From Holothuria scabra (lineage: Eukaryota; Echinodermata; Holothuroidea; Aspidochirotida; Holothuriidae): a DNA stretch of 64,000 nucleotides. Every line of letters starts with the position of its first letter. Within the stretch, counting starts at the first letter, position 1. The notes below the pieces were generated by a model, which was given only the letters and a program-made list of their open reading frames with translations, had not been told where the DNA came from and did not search any database. Both the position numbers and the translations under genes were made by a program. The stretch spans positions 14,278,001 to 14,342,000 of the forward strand of contig CM074184.1 in NCBI GenBank assembly GCA_037179385.1, given 5' to 3'. This document shows positions 24,451 to 36,908 of this stretch, one piece after another.

Positions 24451-27400
24451 CTAAAGAAATAAATGCACTCAATTTGTATAGAAAAGCCATTGGCATTGTT
24501 CTTTGTCTTTCACACGGAGATTATGTGCTTTAAGGTTCAATTATCTCACCCTAAACAGTACCGACTCTCGTAACCTTCTTTCTTAAGCCCCTCCCACAAT
24601 TTCTGAAATACATAGTCCTCATGATCCAGACACAATCTCAGTTTATTGCTTCAGGGTGGCTCAAAAGAAATAAAAACACTATAAAGTAAGAAACAAAAAA
24701 GTAATGACACCATACTACATTTTTAGAAATATTTCTGTTCCATAATATCCTTATGATAGTTCCATATTTGTATTATGTTACATGTTAAATTACTGTCCAT
24801 TTTTTCTCAAATGTTTTATGACATGTTTTTAGACATGATCTGTATTATGGATCTGTTTTGACAACATTCTAGATGGGCGTGTTGTTTTAATCAAGTCCTT
24901 AAGTGGACACTTTCAGTCGGGGAGTTTAAAGTTTACAATTGGCTTAACATTATTCTACCCAATTCACCTTACTGAAAACATTTACGCTTCATTCCTGGAA
25001 AATTATCACTCCTTTAAAAAAAATTGTTTTGCCACGAGCCTGCTTCCAGTAGCCTCTTTGCAGGCCTTTATTAAAATATAATGACACTTGGCTCGGTGGA
25101 CAAATCAGCTTAAAAGCAGTCACCGTCCCACATACTAACTACAATTTTACCCTTTTTCCTAAAAGTCCCCTCGACTCTCTGGCGAAGAGCCAAGGGGCGA
25201 AAACCAAACATTTACTCCCGGAGGAGTTCTGCTGATGCTGCTTTAACTTCTAATTCCAAACAAATATTAACTACCTTTTGTACTTTTTCCAAAGTCCTCC
25301 CGACCGTCTGGCAAAGGGCCGTTCGGCGAAACAAAACTTGATACTGCTTCCCAAAGAAGCTGTACGTCCACTTAAGGACAACACTTGACCAACCTCAAGG
25401 CCTACCCTTACTTTTTCCAAAGTCCTCCCGACCCTCTATCAAAGGGCCGTTCGGCGAAACCAAACTTGATACTGCTTCACGAAGTAGCTATACCTTTTTT
25501 CTAAAAGTCCCCACGACTCTCTGGCGAAGAGCCAAGGGGCGAAAACCAAACGATTACTCCCGGAGGAGTTCTGCTTCCTTAAGGAGCTTAACGTCCCAAA
25601 TGGACAAGTACGCCCTCCGAAGGGCAAACACTGAGTGGTCCTGTTCTAGACTGGCTGAATAGAACAGAAACCACAACCTGAATGCGATACGTGAGGAGTT
25701 TTCGACGAAACCCTAAGAGTTTCGGATAACTGTTCTCAACTTCTATACCCTTTTTTCTAAAAAAAGTCCCCACGACTCTCTGACGAAGAGCCAATGGGCG
25801 AAAACCAAACGATTACTCCCGGAGGAGTTCTGCTTCCTTAAGGAGCTTAACGTCCCAAATGGACAAGTACGCCCTCCGAAGGGCAAACACTGAGTGGTCC
25901 TGCTCTAGACTGGCTGAATAGAACAGAAGCCACAACCTGGATGCAGTTTTTTCCTAAAAGTCCCCACGACTCTCTGGCGAAGAGCCAAGGGGCGAAAACC
26001 AAACGATTACTCCCGGAGGAGTTCTGCCCCCTTAAGGAGCTTAACGTCCCAAATGGACAAGTACGCAGGATGCAGTTTAACGTCATGCCACTTAACTAAT
26101 CAATTGGTAAAGCTCATATTACACGGCATGCACAAAGAGTGTTTTATACATACCCATGTCTCATTCATAAGGTAGTAGTGAAAGCTTCTTTTCCTGCACT
26201 GACCATTGCTCCTTAACAAATTTCGTCCGGATTTTTACTGCCATATTTTATCGCCAGCTTTATCAACCAAATCCAATCTTATTCAACCATGCACTCTTCA
26301 TTAACCACTTTTATTAAATAATTATCCGTAAAACGGAACGTTTCTTCTACTAATCATCTGATTGGTCGATTGCATTTTACCCAAATGTCGGGTACTTTAA
26401 AACTTGCCCAACACCTTGTACAAAATTTGATTTTACCCAACTTGAATTTACCCAACAAGTATGGGTAGGTTTTAATTGTTTACCCATTTGCTGGATAATA
26501 GTTTTCCCATCTTGAGCACTTTGGATTTTGCCCAACGCTTTTACCCAACTGTTTTAGGCTTTAAGGGTCTTGTGTGCTCACCAAGATGTGCCCGAGACAG
26601 CAAGGATGAGTTAAGACATCTATGGGATGTGATAGAAGTAAGTAGATTAGGTTTGTTAGAGGTTTTATGGCTCAGTTTTTGACTAACTGGAGATCTTACA
26701 GTTTCATGGTTTAAAGGCAGTCAATAAGTATCACCCAATCTACAATTTTTATTTTAGTCTACGGCACAGCTTCTTGATTGAGAGCAAATTTAAAAGATTC
26801 AGAGTAGTAAATAATGGAGAGAAGCTCATATTTCACAGCATGTAGGCTTAGTCTGTATTGAGCGTTCTGGTTACATATATATTAGATCTTGTATAACGTC
26901 ACCCTGAAAAATAAAACCCAGATTGTGTCTGGATGAAGATGAGTTTTAGATAGTTGTGGGACCGGTTTAAAAAGTAGGTTAGCAGCTAGCATTGAAGCTG
27001 TCTTGCGTAAGAAGATTTGGCCTGTCAGTCGGACCGATCTTGGCCTTTTCCAGTTGGGCTTAGTGGTTTGTTTTCCTTACATACTCCAATGGGATTGTCT
27101 GAGGTGATGGATATTTCAGTGTGGTTAATTACAAACGACCACACTGACAGTGGTCCATTAGTTATTACCTAAGCTTACTTAACTTGCAACGTCACATTTC
27201 ACTTAATGATTATAGTATGACCGAAATACACCAAGCGTTCATAATTTAAATCATTTCATTTCATTTAAAATCCAGTAATTACCCCCACTGAAGTTAAGTT
27301 ATAATCCGCCAAGTTATTCAAATGTATGCAGCCTAAACCTGATGGTGTAATTCTTTCCAATCTGCTTCTGAGTCTATTCCGAAACCAGTCCGAAACCAAC

Positions 27401-28533
27401 TGAAGGGCGGCAGCTAGCTATGGGGCATCAGGCACAGAGGAGCTACGCAGGCAAATTCCGAAGTGGTGCAATTTACAGTAGTTCCCTCCTAGCGGTGAAG
27501 AATCTTCTCTTATATTTATACAAAACGCACCTCAAACTACATTTTTTGTAGTAGTCCACAGAAAATCTCAATTGGCACAACTCCAGTTTGATTGGCAGCT
27601 AGTTCAAAAACTGCAGAGTACCGAAGCTCATGCATATTACACAGCATGTAGTGTACTGAGAGTTTTTGATTACACATTGGGACCCTATATACTCACACAG
27701 AAGAAATAAAATGATAATTTGTCTGGCCGGGATGAGCATGAAATTCTTTTTAGACACTTGTGGCAGGGGCTTTAAGAAGGTTAAGAGAATTGAAACTGTT
27801 TGGGAGTGAGGGAATTAAATCTTTAATGGTCTCCTGTATAATTATCAGTCTATAGGTACGCCTACACTTTCAGTCTTTCAGTCACTCCTGGGTCCTGTTA
27901 TATTTCCACTTGCCCTCGAGTGGCCCACAACCCCTTTAAACTTTGCGGTGTCTTCTCAAAGACACAGGCCCCATCCCATTCGGAAGTTGATATTCGGATA
28001 TTATTGCTTGTTCCTATCCCGCCCTTTCCCAGTGTCAGTCAGCCGCCAAAACTAGGCGATTAGACACTATATGTTCTTACCTCGGTCAGTGGTCCACCAA
28101 CATTATTATATCTGTTTCAGTGGCGTAGCCACGAATGTGGTTTTGAAGGTTGACCCCTCCCCTCCATGACCCAACCTTGAAATGCAAAAAACACCTTAAA
28201 TAGCGGCTTTTCTCTCTCCCATTAAACTTTTCGACATGTCGTTCCCCAACCCCCGTGACACAGGACAATCCTGGCTACGCCACTGCTCTGTTTAAAATAG
28301 ACGTCTACATTTGGCACCTCCCATATGCTGTATATAGTCCGCAAAACGTAGTGCATATGACAAATTAGCCTATATATTTTGACTTACCCTTCTTTCTTCT
28401 TGTTCGATTTGTTCAAAGGCCGAGAGAAAGATGAAGACTGTAAGCTGAAGCAGAAAATAAGCAAAGTAGCAGTAACAATGACAAACACTGTCATTGCTAT
28501 CTGTCTTTTACTTATATTAAACCTATCCGCCAT
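23430..28533 (-). CDS. Galactose-3-O-sulfotransferase / galactosylceramide sulfotransferase-like protein (2 exons)
   Basis: Gene-level entry. Exon 1 is 28,533-28,388 and exon 2 is 24,450-23,430. The intron is GT-AG (donor GTAAGTC, acceptor TTTCTTTAG), phase 2, and the product has 388 residues. The enzyme class moves sulfate from PAPS to the 3-OH of galactose on glycolipids or glycoproteins in the Golgi. Visible: short cytosolic head, type II signal anchor (about residues 12-31), stem, then the sulfotransferase domain. The domain has the PAPS 5'-phosphosulfate loop LMKNHKAAGGT (about 74-84), the 3'-phosphate motif YISIVRNPVNHLES (about 156-169) and the family block LILIAEYFDESMILLKRFLC. Length fits Gal3ST proteins (about 400 residues). 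Which of the Gal3ST1-4 groups it belongs to cannot be told. The Met at 24,374 is internal, because the frame continues upstream to the splice acceptor through conserved residues. Confidence 0.92.
25140..26070 (+). repeat. Complex tandem array with AAGTCCCC-GACTCTCTGGCGAAGAG units
   Basis: At least six units begin near 25,160, 25,290, 25,420, 25,505, 25,765 and 25,955. They share AAAAGTCCCCACGACTCTCT, GGCGAAGAGCCAAGGGGCGA, AAACCAAACGATTACTCCCG and GAGTTCTGCTTCCTTAAGGA. Two sub-types alternate: AGAGCCAAGGGGCG and AGGGCCGTTCGGCG. It lies in the sulfotransferase intron. Overlapping minus-strand ORFs here repeat one another and are not genes. Family unknown; an LTR or other terminal fragment is possible. 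Confidence 0.85.
26071..28117. other. Rest of the sulfotransferase intron
   Basis: No exon seen. Two diverged copies of an AAGCTCAT...CACAGCATGTAG repeat (about 26,820 and 27,630) are each followed by a segment related, in inverted orientation, to 24,520-24,650 and 37,381-37,500. A SINE tail in reverse may lie near 26,650-26,690. Confidence 0.5.
28118..28285. mobile_element. 168-bp hAT-like MITE with near-perfect 8-bp duplication
   Basis: Ends CAGTGGCGTAGCCACG and CTGGCTACGCCACTG. Flanks are ATCTGTTT on the left and CTCTGTTT on the right, matching at 7 of 8 positions. It sits about 100 bp inside the sulfotransferase intron from exon 1. An 8-bp target duplication plus CAG...CTG ends indicates the hAT superfamily. 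Non-coding. Confidence 0.85.
28388..28533 (-). CDS. Sulfotransferase exon 1 (signal anchor)
   Basis: ATG at 28,533 in good context (G at -3, G at +4). Encodes 48 residues beginning MADRFNISKRQ, then a hydrophobic run IAMTVFVIVTATLLIFCFSL and a Lys/Asn-rich stem, ending on two bases (GG) before GTAAGTC. The split codon joins in frame to 24,450. The topology (short basic head, one anchor) is what a Golgi type II sulfotransferase needs. A plus-strand ORF over the same bases also reads as a membrane segment, but it is a shadow. Confidence 0.85.
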
Positions 28534-29447
28534 GACGACATCATACGTGTATGTCTTTACCAAGGACTATATATGGAGCAACATGGGAGTACCTGTTCTG
28601 GTCTTCCGATTTTTGACTTAATGACCCTGTAGTAGCAATATTTGAAAGTTGTGTATCATAAATAAACTGACAACTTCACCAGCTGGCTCAGCACCACAGA
28701 ATCCAGGTAGAAGCTTCTATTGCAGGAAGTTATTCAATTGAAGTATAGTTCTCTGTCAGTCACAGAATATGTATTTAATTTCATTCACATACGTCGTTTG
28801 AACGGGAGACATATTTTGTGTCATGTAGTTTGAATACTTCTAATACTTCTGCCCAAGCACACAATGCTACGGGGGGGGGGGGGGGGGGGTTGACCTCTGA
28901 CAGAAGGAGAAGATAATATCCAACTGCATTTTGACGGGGAAAGGGGCACCACGGAATCACGAATGGCTCCCTTAAAGATGTGGGTCATATATAGATCCAC
29001 CACAGAGCCCCTAACTGGGCCCAAGCCGGGGTAGGGTTTGGGTGGTATATTTCTACTAAATTTAGACATTTTGGCTTTATAGATAGTTAGTGACATTTGA
29101 TAGAATATTTTAGCAGGGAGGGACGTAAGGTTATTAGATTATTTTGACGATTTCCTGAGTTTGGAACACATTTGAGGAAGCGTGATCTGAAATTCAATGT
29201 GCATGCACTCACAAAAATCGCTGTTAAAAGTCTCCTTTTCAAACGTTTCGGTGATATGAATGTCCTCAATGAGAGGGTATATTGTTCCACCCCTTCGGCC
29301 TTGATACGATTCAGAAAATGACAATTTTCATGCCTCATAATTTGCATCCAAAGAATCTTTCAAATGTCGGTGAATTTACGAAGATCGAAGGTGATATTTT
29401 GGTTGGAAGACTTAAAGAAAGGGTTACATATCACTTATGTTGTGTCA
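28534..29447. other. Upstream region of the sulfotransferase gene
   Basis: Presumed 5' UTR and promoter side of the minus-strand gene. A minus-strand TATATAG lies at 28,568-28,574, very close to the ATG, so it is only a weak TATA candidate. A G run lies at about 28,871-28,889. No gene seen. Confidence 0.4.
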
Positions 29448-30344
29448 GTGGCGTAACCAGCAGGGGGGGGGGCAGGGCGAAAGCCCCCCCGTGAAATGCC
29501 TTGCCCCCCCCCGCTTTCCCCCCAAATGAAATTCCTAGATCGAAAAAATGAATGAAAATGGGTAGGCGGTGGCATTACCTGATACTACGTATCAGGTGGG
29601 GTAGGGTGGGAGTAGATATTTTATAAATGAGTGAAGATATTGTACAGCAGTTACTGAAATCTTCTTGTTTTCATTCCTACTAACATATTTTCCTTAAAAC
29701 AGAAAGAAATAGCCCAGGTTTAATTTATATTGAATAAAGGTCAAGACCAAATATAAGAGAGTAAGAGCAAACAATTGATTTTAAAAGCAAGCAAATTGTA
29801 AAGGTCCCCATACAGTAGCATTTTTGATAGGAAAAGTGGCAAATCGTGATTCTGATTAGGCATAAATCAAACTTTATAAAAAATAAAAAACATGAGTCAC
29901 TGAATTGAGAAATTTTGCATGTGCTTTCCTTGAAATGTGTATGATTAGTTAAATATGGTTCATGTGCAGTTTCACTGAGATTTTCACAGTTTAAATTAAG
30001 GCATGGTATGACTATTTCCACAGGTACAAAGCAGTAAAATGGTCAACTTGTTCTTCGTTGGCATAAAGCAAACATTCATAGCGGAAGTATAAATTTCCAA
30101 ACCTGTGTTTCAAAAAATAAGGGGATATTTAGCTGAAGTTCACAGGGCCAAGGACACTGGAAAGTGCCATTTCCGACAATCTGAGAGGCATTTTTAGCCA
30201 AAATTTTCTCTGTACGCTGCCCGCCAACTGAAGTTGGCGCTCCGCTTAGATAGTGTTATTTGTGCTAGCCCCCCCCCCCATATCAACCTTTGCCCCCCTC
30301 TCAGCCCCCCCCCCCCCAAATGAAAAAGTCTGGTTACGCCACTG
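29448..30344. mobile_element. 897-bp hAT-like MITE
   Basis: Inverted ends CAGTGGCGTAACCAG and CTGGTTACGCCACTG. Flanks TGTTGTGT and CGTTGTGT match at 7 of 8 positions. Sub-ends are packed with G and C runs. Near the right end it has the segment TTGGCGCTCCGCTTAGATAG, which recurs at about 31,250, 34,285, 34,740 and 36,545. Non-coding, so it must be mobilised in trans if at all. Confidence 0.85.
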
Positions 30345-33300
30345 CGTTGTGTACAACCACAAGGGTATGTTACGAGTTTATATGACCAGCAATTAAGACG
30401 TTAGGCTACAGGAAGTTATCCCTAATCCCAGAACAATACAGGAAGCGTGCAGAGCATGCAGTAGAAAACAGCGTAGAAAAAGCATTTAAGGAGGTTTTTA
30501 ACTACAGGCTACATTGTTTCTTAAATTTCAATGCGGTGTTCCCTTTTATTAAAACACCTACCAATAGGCGCACGAGGCGAAAGTCTTGAGTCCCCCTTAA
30601 TTTTCGCAAAAATTAAATTCTGGCAGCTACAAAAACTCCTATGAATGCCCGAAATCTTGAAAGATCTGCCCGAAAAAAGGAAAATCATCAAAGTCGCGGT
30701 GAGGTTTTCATGCAAGGTCATGAACCGCAAAATTACAAAAATTCACTACACTTCACATACTGAAAGCGCCAAAAGATATCCGTTATCTTTACTTCACTGC
30801 AGCCTTTCCCAAAACAACGCCCCGGTAGGGAAAATTGGGTATAGGTTTTAACATATTTTATTTCAAAAGATGTTATGATTAAAATCATTTACAGCCAGGA
30901 GTTCGGGTAGTCAGTCACATAGGCAATTTAATAAATTCAAGTTCATCTTGCCGTATGTATCAATAGAGTGAAAACATTCAAGCTTTTTTTCAATGGGCGT
31001 TGTATAGTTTTTCCCCGAATAGATACGGTACAATACCATTTTATCCAGTGAGAGTGGTACAACTAATCTGGAAATTTTCTGATCACTTAAAAAGTTGCTG
31101 ATATTTTTTTATTAGTGCAAACGAAAGCTCAAAATGACAAATGATTCATTTATAGTTATACAAGTCTGTGAAATGCCAGTTCGGGCTATCTCAGGGGTCG
31201 CGATTTTTAAAATTTTCGGTACGCTTCACGCCAACTAATCAAGGCGCTCCGTTAGATAGTCTTTCGGGCAAAATTACATTTTTGGACGAAAATCTTCTGC
31301 TCCCAACTGGAATACCCAGTCAAATTCATGCATGACTGTACCTTATGTTGCTACGTACGAGTCTGTTTCAATGCATGCAGCTTTCCTTTTCCTCTCCTTT
31401 CCAAACCAAGGAGGGCATGAGAACCTTCCTGCTCCTAAGTCCTGCTTCTCATAGGTAAAGTTTGAAATATTAACGATTTTCTTCTTTATGTTGATCGTAA
31501 TTTAAGACAGTGTGAGTCAACATTAGCCTATGAGAAATAGCCCTCACTAAAACTGCCTACAGTAAAAAGTCTAAAACCCGGCCTTTGGGCAGTTAAGTTG
31601 GGGTTTTTGATTGATGTTCACAACAAGTTTTTAGTCACTCTTACCCTAAAATCAATAAAAAAATATGACAACTCTCACTAAGCATTGGAGTGGCTATAAA
31701 TATGCCGTGTTAACGTACATCAATTTGAAAAGTTGAAGTAAGGACTACAGTATTTCACATAATGAACTTGCTGAGAACAGGCCTACAGTGGGGTATACAG
31801 GAGTTGTAACTACGGTGATCATTCACGATCACTCTCACCACTATAACAACACAACTAGCATCAGCCGTGGTACCCACTTGCAATGCATATAGGCCTCATA
31901 AAAAGAAAAATATAAGAAATACATCATGTTCATGTGTTGGAAACAAATTTAGGTCAAATCATATATGAAAACGGAATACGAGAAAGAAAATCGATAGCAG
32001 ACATAGGGAGACTTTACATAACTGTTTTTTCTCCTTGGATGTTAAGAGCATAAATATTATAGTTCAATTTGTTGAAACGAATGCAATTGTTGTGGCAGCA
32101 AATTTGCGCACTTCAACAATTCCAATACAAAAGATTAAGAAAACATCATTATTGAATGTCTTCAATATCGATAGTCCGATCAATCGCCGACAACGCAATT
32201 AAGCACGCAATTACTCGAATGAAAATCCATCTTCTGTGAAAAGTCATACTTGTCTCGATGTACATATTGCTAAGTTCAAGCCTCCTACCAAACCTTTTCC
32301 AATGAAGAAATAAAAATTAAACAAGGTTAGCTTAGGTTAGGTTAGATGGAGTTTTACGGCCCAGTTTCCAACCAATTCAGGGGATAGCCAGCCATGAGAC
32401 AGGGGGTGCAAAGTTGTTAAAAGTGGAACTTGAAAATGGAATGATATTATCCTGTGCGCGTTAGCGGCACCGCACATGCTTAGCGTGCGCCCACAGGTAT
32501 CGGGTCCAGGGGCCCGCCTAAGGGCCTCTGGTGGGATCCAGGGGAAAAGCCCCGGTGGATGTCCATGGGTGAAGCTCCTTAAGCTCTGAGATTTTCCATG
32601 CTTTTAATGTCTTTAAGTTGACCTAGAGTAATGGCTAGTGGTAGAGTGCGAACATAAGCACTTTTAGTGCTTGCCAGTATGAGGAAATAACGGTGCCAGA
32701 CAAAGTTTTCGAATCAATAAGTAAGCTTCCCCCTGGTCTGGTCTTCCATCCCCCTGCCCTGGTGAACGCACATGAAGATCTTCATCCAAGAAAAACGTTT
32801 CTAACGTGATTATTTTTCATTACAAAATTATCCTTTATTTAACTTCACAAAATTTTATAATAACAAACTACTGAAATTTTTCTCATAATTTTTCTGATCT
32901 CACTTTCTATCTCTCATTTTATATTTATTTTACTTTTTAAGATTTTGTACCTCTCCTTCAGGCTTAAAAGAAATCATTATTCAGGCATCGAAGAGCAAGT
33001 TGTTTCACTGCGCAAAGCCACCACGAATGTGAAACTTGAAGAAGCGTAGCCTATGATTCATTAACTACAACGTCACGTCGGTTCTCTATTAGCTCACCAA
33101 TTTGGATCGAATTTACTTTATTTTCAAAGGCCAGTTCAGATGAGTCACCGTTTACTAGATTTCTTAGTCTTGGATGAAAGATCCACCTTATTTTGCCCCT
33201 GGTACAGGAGCGCAGATCGACTTTCAAATGTGAAGGGGACACCATAATTTGAAGATTTGTATCCTGAAGGGCGTCGATTTGCCCTCAGTATTGGGGGTGG

Positions 33301-34956
33301 GGGCACTGCCCACTATAAAAACAAATACTATGTGAAAAAATCAAAGTCAGTGCGCAATTTCACAAATATTACAAGAAACATATGCCCCGTCTCCTCCCCC
33401 TCCCTCGGGATCGCCGCACATTGTGGCTCATATCCTTAATAAGGTTCATCAAAGTTATGTGAAAGAAATAAGTAAGGTGCTTGAATTGAAAACATAGGGT
33501 TACGCAGGGTCTGGGAAGGGAGTAGCCCCGGATAAAAATGCTTTCAGTCAAGTGCAATAGTCGAGTTCGGAGAGTCCGAGTCACAAGTCCGGCAGTTTTC
33601 AACTTTCAAGGACTTGAGGCCGAACTCGGAATCAACTCCCTGTGCGATTTCAAAAATCAACCTCTCTGCATTGCCGAGTCTTTCAAATTCTGAAATAACG
33701 AGTCCTAGTCCGGACTCGACTACAGCCCTGTCAGTCTAATGCCTGCTTTCTATAAAAGACATCATTATGAAAATTAGATTAATACCTACCTACCTGCTAG
33801 TATACGGAATTTCATCAACTGGTAAAAAAATGTCAAACGTTGTAGTATTTCCTTAAAATTTTTCACTAATATTAGATTTCGACAAAACGTATTTGAGCCC
33901 ATAATTTCTCTCAGTCCATATACAAAACCAAGTGCATACAGCTGAGATTTAGTCTAGAAAAAAGACGCTGAAGAGAACTTACAAAGCTTTATGGTTCTTG
34001 TGCCGGAAAGAGCCATCTCCAACCAGCTGCATTATAATATGTGGCCCTCCGCTTGGATGGTTTTGGGGGCAATGTCATTTCTGGCTGTTTCGGGTTGCGA
34101 TTTCTCAAAATTTTCTCTATGTTCTGGTCAGCCGATGGTACTGAGGCCGGTTGATCTTGCGGGAAGGATTACAAATTAGCGTTAGATTCTGCTTACAAGC
34201 TGAATGCCATTACCGGCTGTCTATAGAATGCGATTTCCAAAATTTTATGAACGCTCCTCGACATTTGATATGGTGACGCTCCGCTTAGATACTGTAGTCT
34301 TTGGGCAACGCCATTTCGATAATTCTGGCTGTTTGAAGGGTTGCGAGCTTTTCGAAATATTTGTGAATCCTCTCAAACAGATGGTAGTGCTCTACTTGGA
34401 AGGTCTTTCCTCCAGAATTACAAAATACTGACCGCTTAGAATGATTTCTGCTTAAGTTACAAACATGAGGAATGCCATTTTCGGCTGTCTGAGAGGTGTG
34501 ATTTTTCTTTTAACATTGTGAATATAACTTTCAGTTTATCTTAGAAGTGTAAATAAAAAAAATCAGTGTTTAATAAGTGATAATTTTAGTTGCTAGTCTC
34601 AAAATGTGACATTTTCATACAGTTTTATGTAGTTTTATGTACATATTATTTTCATCCAGGAAATGTCGCTTCCGGCCGTGTCATCTGGCGGGATTGTAGA
34701 GTAAAAAATCTTTTGCGCTCCACTCCATCGAATGATGGCTCTTCACTTAGATAGTTCTACTGGCGTTCAACCCCTTATATTTCTCCATTCCAATTTCCGC
34801 CAAAAATCACCTGCCCCCCCCCCCCCTTCTGGCAAATCCTGGATCGGTCACTGCACACAACGAACTATAGTTTCAGTTGGTCTTCAAACTTTCCTTGAAA
34901 AGTTGTTGAAATTTTTCGTACATATCTTGAGGATTTTTCTACGTTGGGGTCAATAA
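30345..34956. other. Repeat-dominated stretch without genes
   Basis: Contains scattered fragments of the CAGTGGCG element family, seen as the motif GCTCCGCTTAGATAG at about 31,250, 34,285 and 34,740. A SINE tail in reverse orientation lies at about 32,330-32,400. A GGGTCCAGGGGCCCGCCTAA segment at about 32,500 has relatives at about 35,260 and 35,620. A GAGTCCGAGTC-rich low-complexity patch lies at about 33,560-33,725. No exon supported. Confidence 0.6.
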
Positions 34957-35140
34957 ACCACGTTTTTCAGTCGATAAACCAAGTTTATCGACGCCGAATG
35001 CTCAATACTTCGAAAATCCAAGTTTATCAATTTGATAAACCAGGCTTATTAAATCGATAAACCAAGTTTATCGACATTAAATGTGAAAAATTGGAAAAAC
35101 CTGGTTTATTGAATTATCGGGCATTTGACGACGATAACAA
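34957..35140. repeat. Palindrome cluster CGATAAACCAAGTTTATCG
   Basis: Two perfect copies of the 19-bp palindrome (34,972-34,990 and 35,055-35,073) with further half-copies between and around them. The cluster ends with TGGTTTATTGAATTATCGGG and CATTTG. A related cluster lies at 36,909-36,975. Confidence 0.85.
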
Positions 35141-36908
35141 AGGCGACGAATGATGTTTTTTTTATTGGGGGGAGAGATAAGTTTTCGGCAGCCGAATTAA
35201 TGGTGGCGCCGTAAGGCGACCGATTTCGCGCGGAGCACAAAACTCCATCAGCGTGGGGTCAAGGGGTCCGTTTAAAGGCCCCTGGTGGGGTCCAGGGGGA
35301 AAAGCCCCGCCTGGAAGCTCAGTGATTTTAGTGATTTGAGGGGCTCCAAAATGGTCGAAAATCATATTCTAATTAAGGATTCTAAACTATGAATTTAATT
35401 CAGGAGTGAGGGTTAGGTAAGGGGCGAGGATGGAATCGGAAAGTACTATGGTATTTGATTAAGAAGAAACATACTTTACAGTAATTTTAGGGGGCAACGC
35501 CAAAATGCTGAAGCTACTCAAAATTGAACGTGTGATTAATTATTACAGGCAGGGATGCAAAGTGTTTGGGGGCATTTTATCAATAGGGAGTTCTATTTAA
35601 AATCCTGGGGCAATATGCGGGGGGTCCAGGGGCCCGCAACAGGGCCCGAAAGCTCTAGCTTTTTAGGAAACTTTATGGAAGCAAAGGGTACTTTCGTACA
35701 GGTATTACTTATAATCCCAAAAGGGGCATTATTACTGGGGCAAATATGTGTCATTGGGGCCAATGAGAGGGCTAGGGACATGCCCCTCGCTCAGTATGTT
35801 TAAATGGCCTTAATTTGTGAAGAAGAAAGATCATGGGCTTCCGCAGGGGGGGGGAGGTGGGCAATCCCCCTCCCGAAAATCAAACTTGTGAAAAATTAAT
35901 TAAAAATTAAAATAAAAGAATATTAAAAAAAAATCATAAAATATCTCCACTCACAGCGTCATCAGTAGCTACTCGTGAAATATGCGGATTTTTGACCGGT
36001 AATAGCAAAACAGAAGATGGTATGCTGATCGTGAAATCGTAATTTGGGGACAATCATTCGTGATATCTTTTGGAAATTTGTAATTGTAAAAACTATGCCA
36101 AAATTGTACTAGTTGTCAGGTATGTAGTGTACATATGGCATCCGACTATTGATGAATGCGTTGGTCTTGGTTTGGTCCCGTGCTGTTCTCAAGTGGCGAC
36201 GCGCGGATGTAACTGGGACATGCAAGGTGAATATGGGGGGGGGGGGGGGGGGAGGGGTATGATTCATAATTGGGTAACAGATATAGACCTATATATGCTG
36301 TTTGACAGTTGTAAGTTTTATCGTGCATAGGCTTGAGAGACCGTGATCGAGAGGCATAGTTCCCTTCAACAATTTTTTACATTGAAAATTCAAAAAATCT
36401 AGGAATTACAGACATGAAATTCCTGTTTCAGGGCTGGGTACATGCAGCTTAGAACACTCGCCAAGTTTAGTTTCCAGCCATCTGGAGGGTTTGTAAGGCC
36501 CCAAAATTTCTTGTACGCTCCGCTCCAACAGATGGTGACGCTCCGCTTGGACAGGGTACACAATTCAATCATCCATGAATGACCTTGCCCCCCCCCCCGG
36601 TTAAAATTTTTGCAGACGTCCATGAGGAAGATAATTGGAAAAAGAAAGAAGGCTTGCAAAATTATTTGTTTTTAATGTTTGAAGGACGAAAGTAAACTCT
36701 CCCTCGGAAGCTTTGCAACTCTTGCACCCTGAAAAATTATAATTGAGCCAAAGAATGGCCGAAATGTAAAAAAAAAAAAACAACTTAAATTTGTTCAATT
36801 ACTTCTGAAAAATTTATTTAAGGACATTCATGGGGGACATGTCCCCGAAAATCTCAAAAAACATATTAGGGGCAGGGCCTTCTGCCCCCCCCCCCTTCCG
36901 CCGCCTAT
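35141..36908. other. Interval between two palindrome clusters
   Basis: About 1.8 kb of low-complexity transposon remnants: GGGTCCAGG-type segments (35,260; 35,620), a G run at 36,236-36,252, and a GCTCCGCTTGGACAG segment near 36,545. No gene. It may be the interior of one element bounded by the clusters. Confidence 0.45.

Noticed and set aside
25439..26086. Minus-strand ORFs of 62-79 residues
   Set aside because: The peptides repeat one another because they lie in the tandem array; no coding signature.
28379..28621. Plus-strand 80-residue ORF with a membrane-like segment
   Set aside because: It is the antisense shadow of the sulfotransferase exon 1, which has start context, splice donor and phase on the minus strand.
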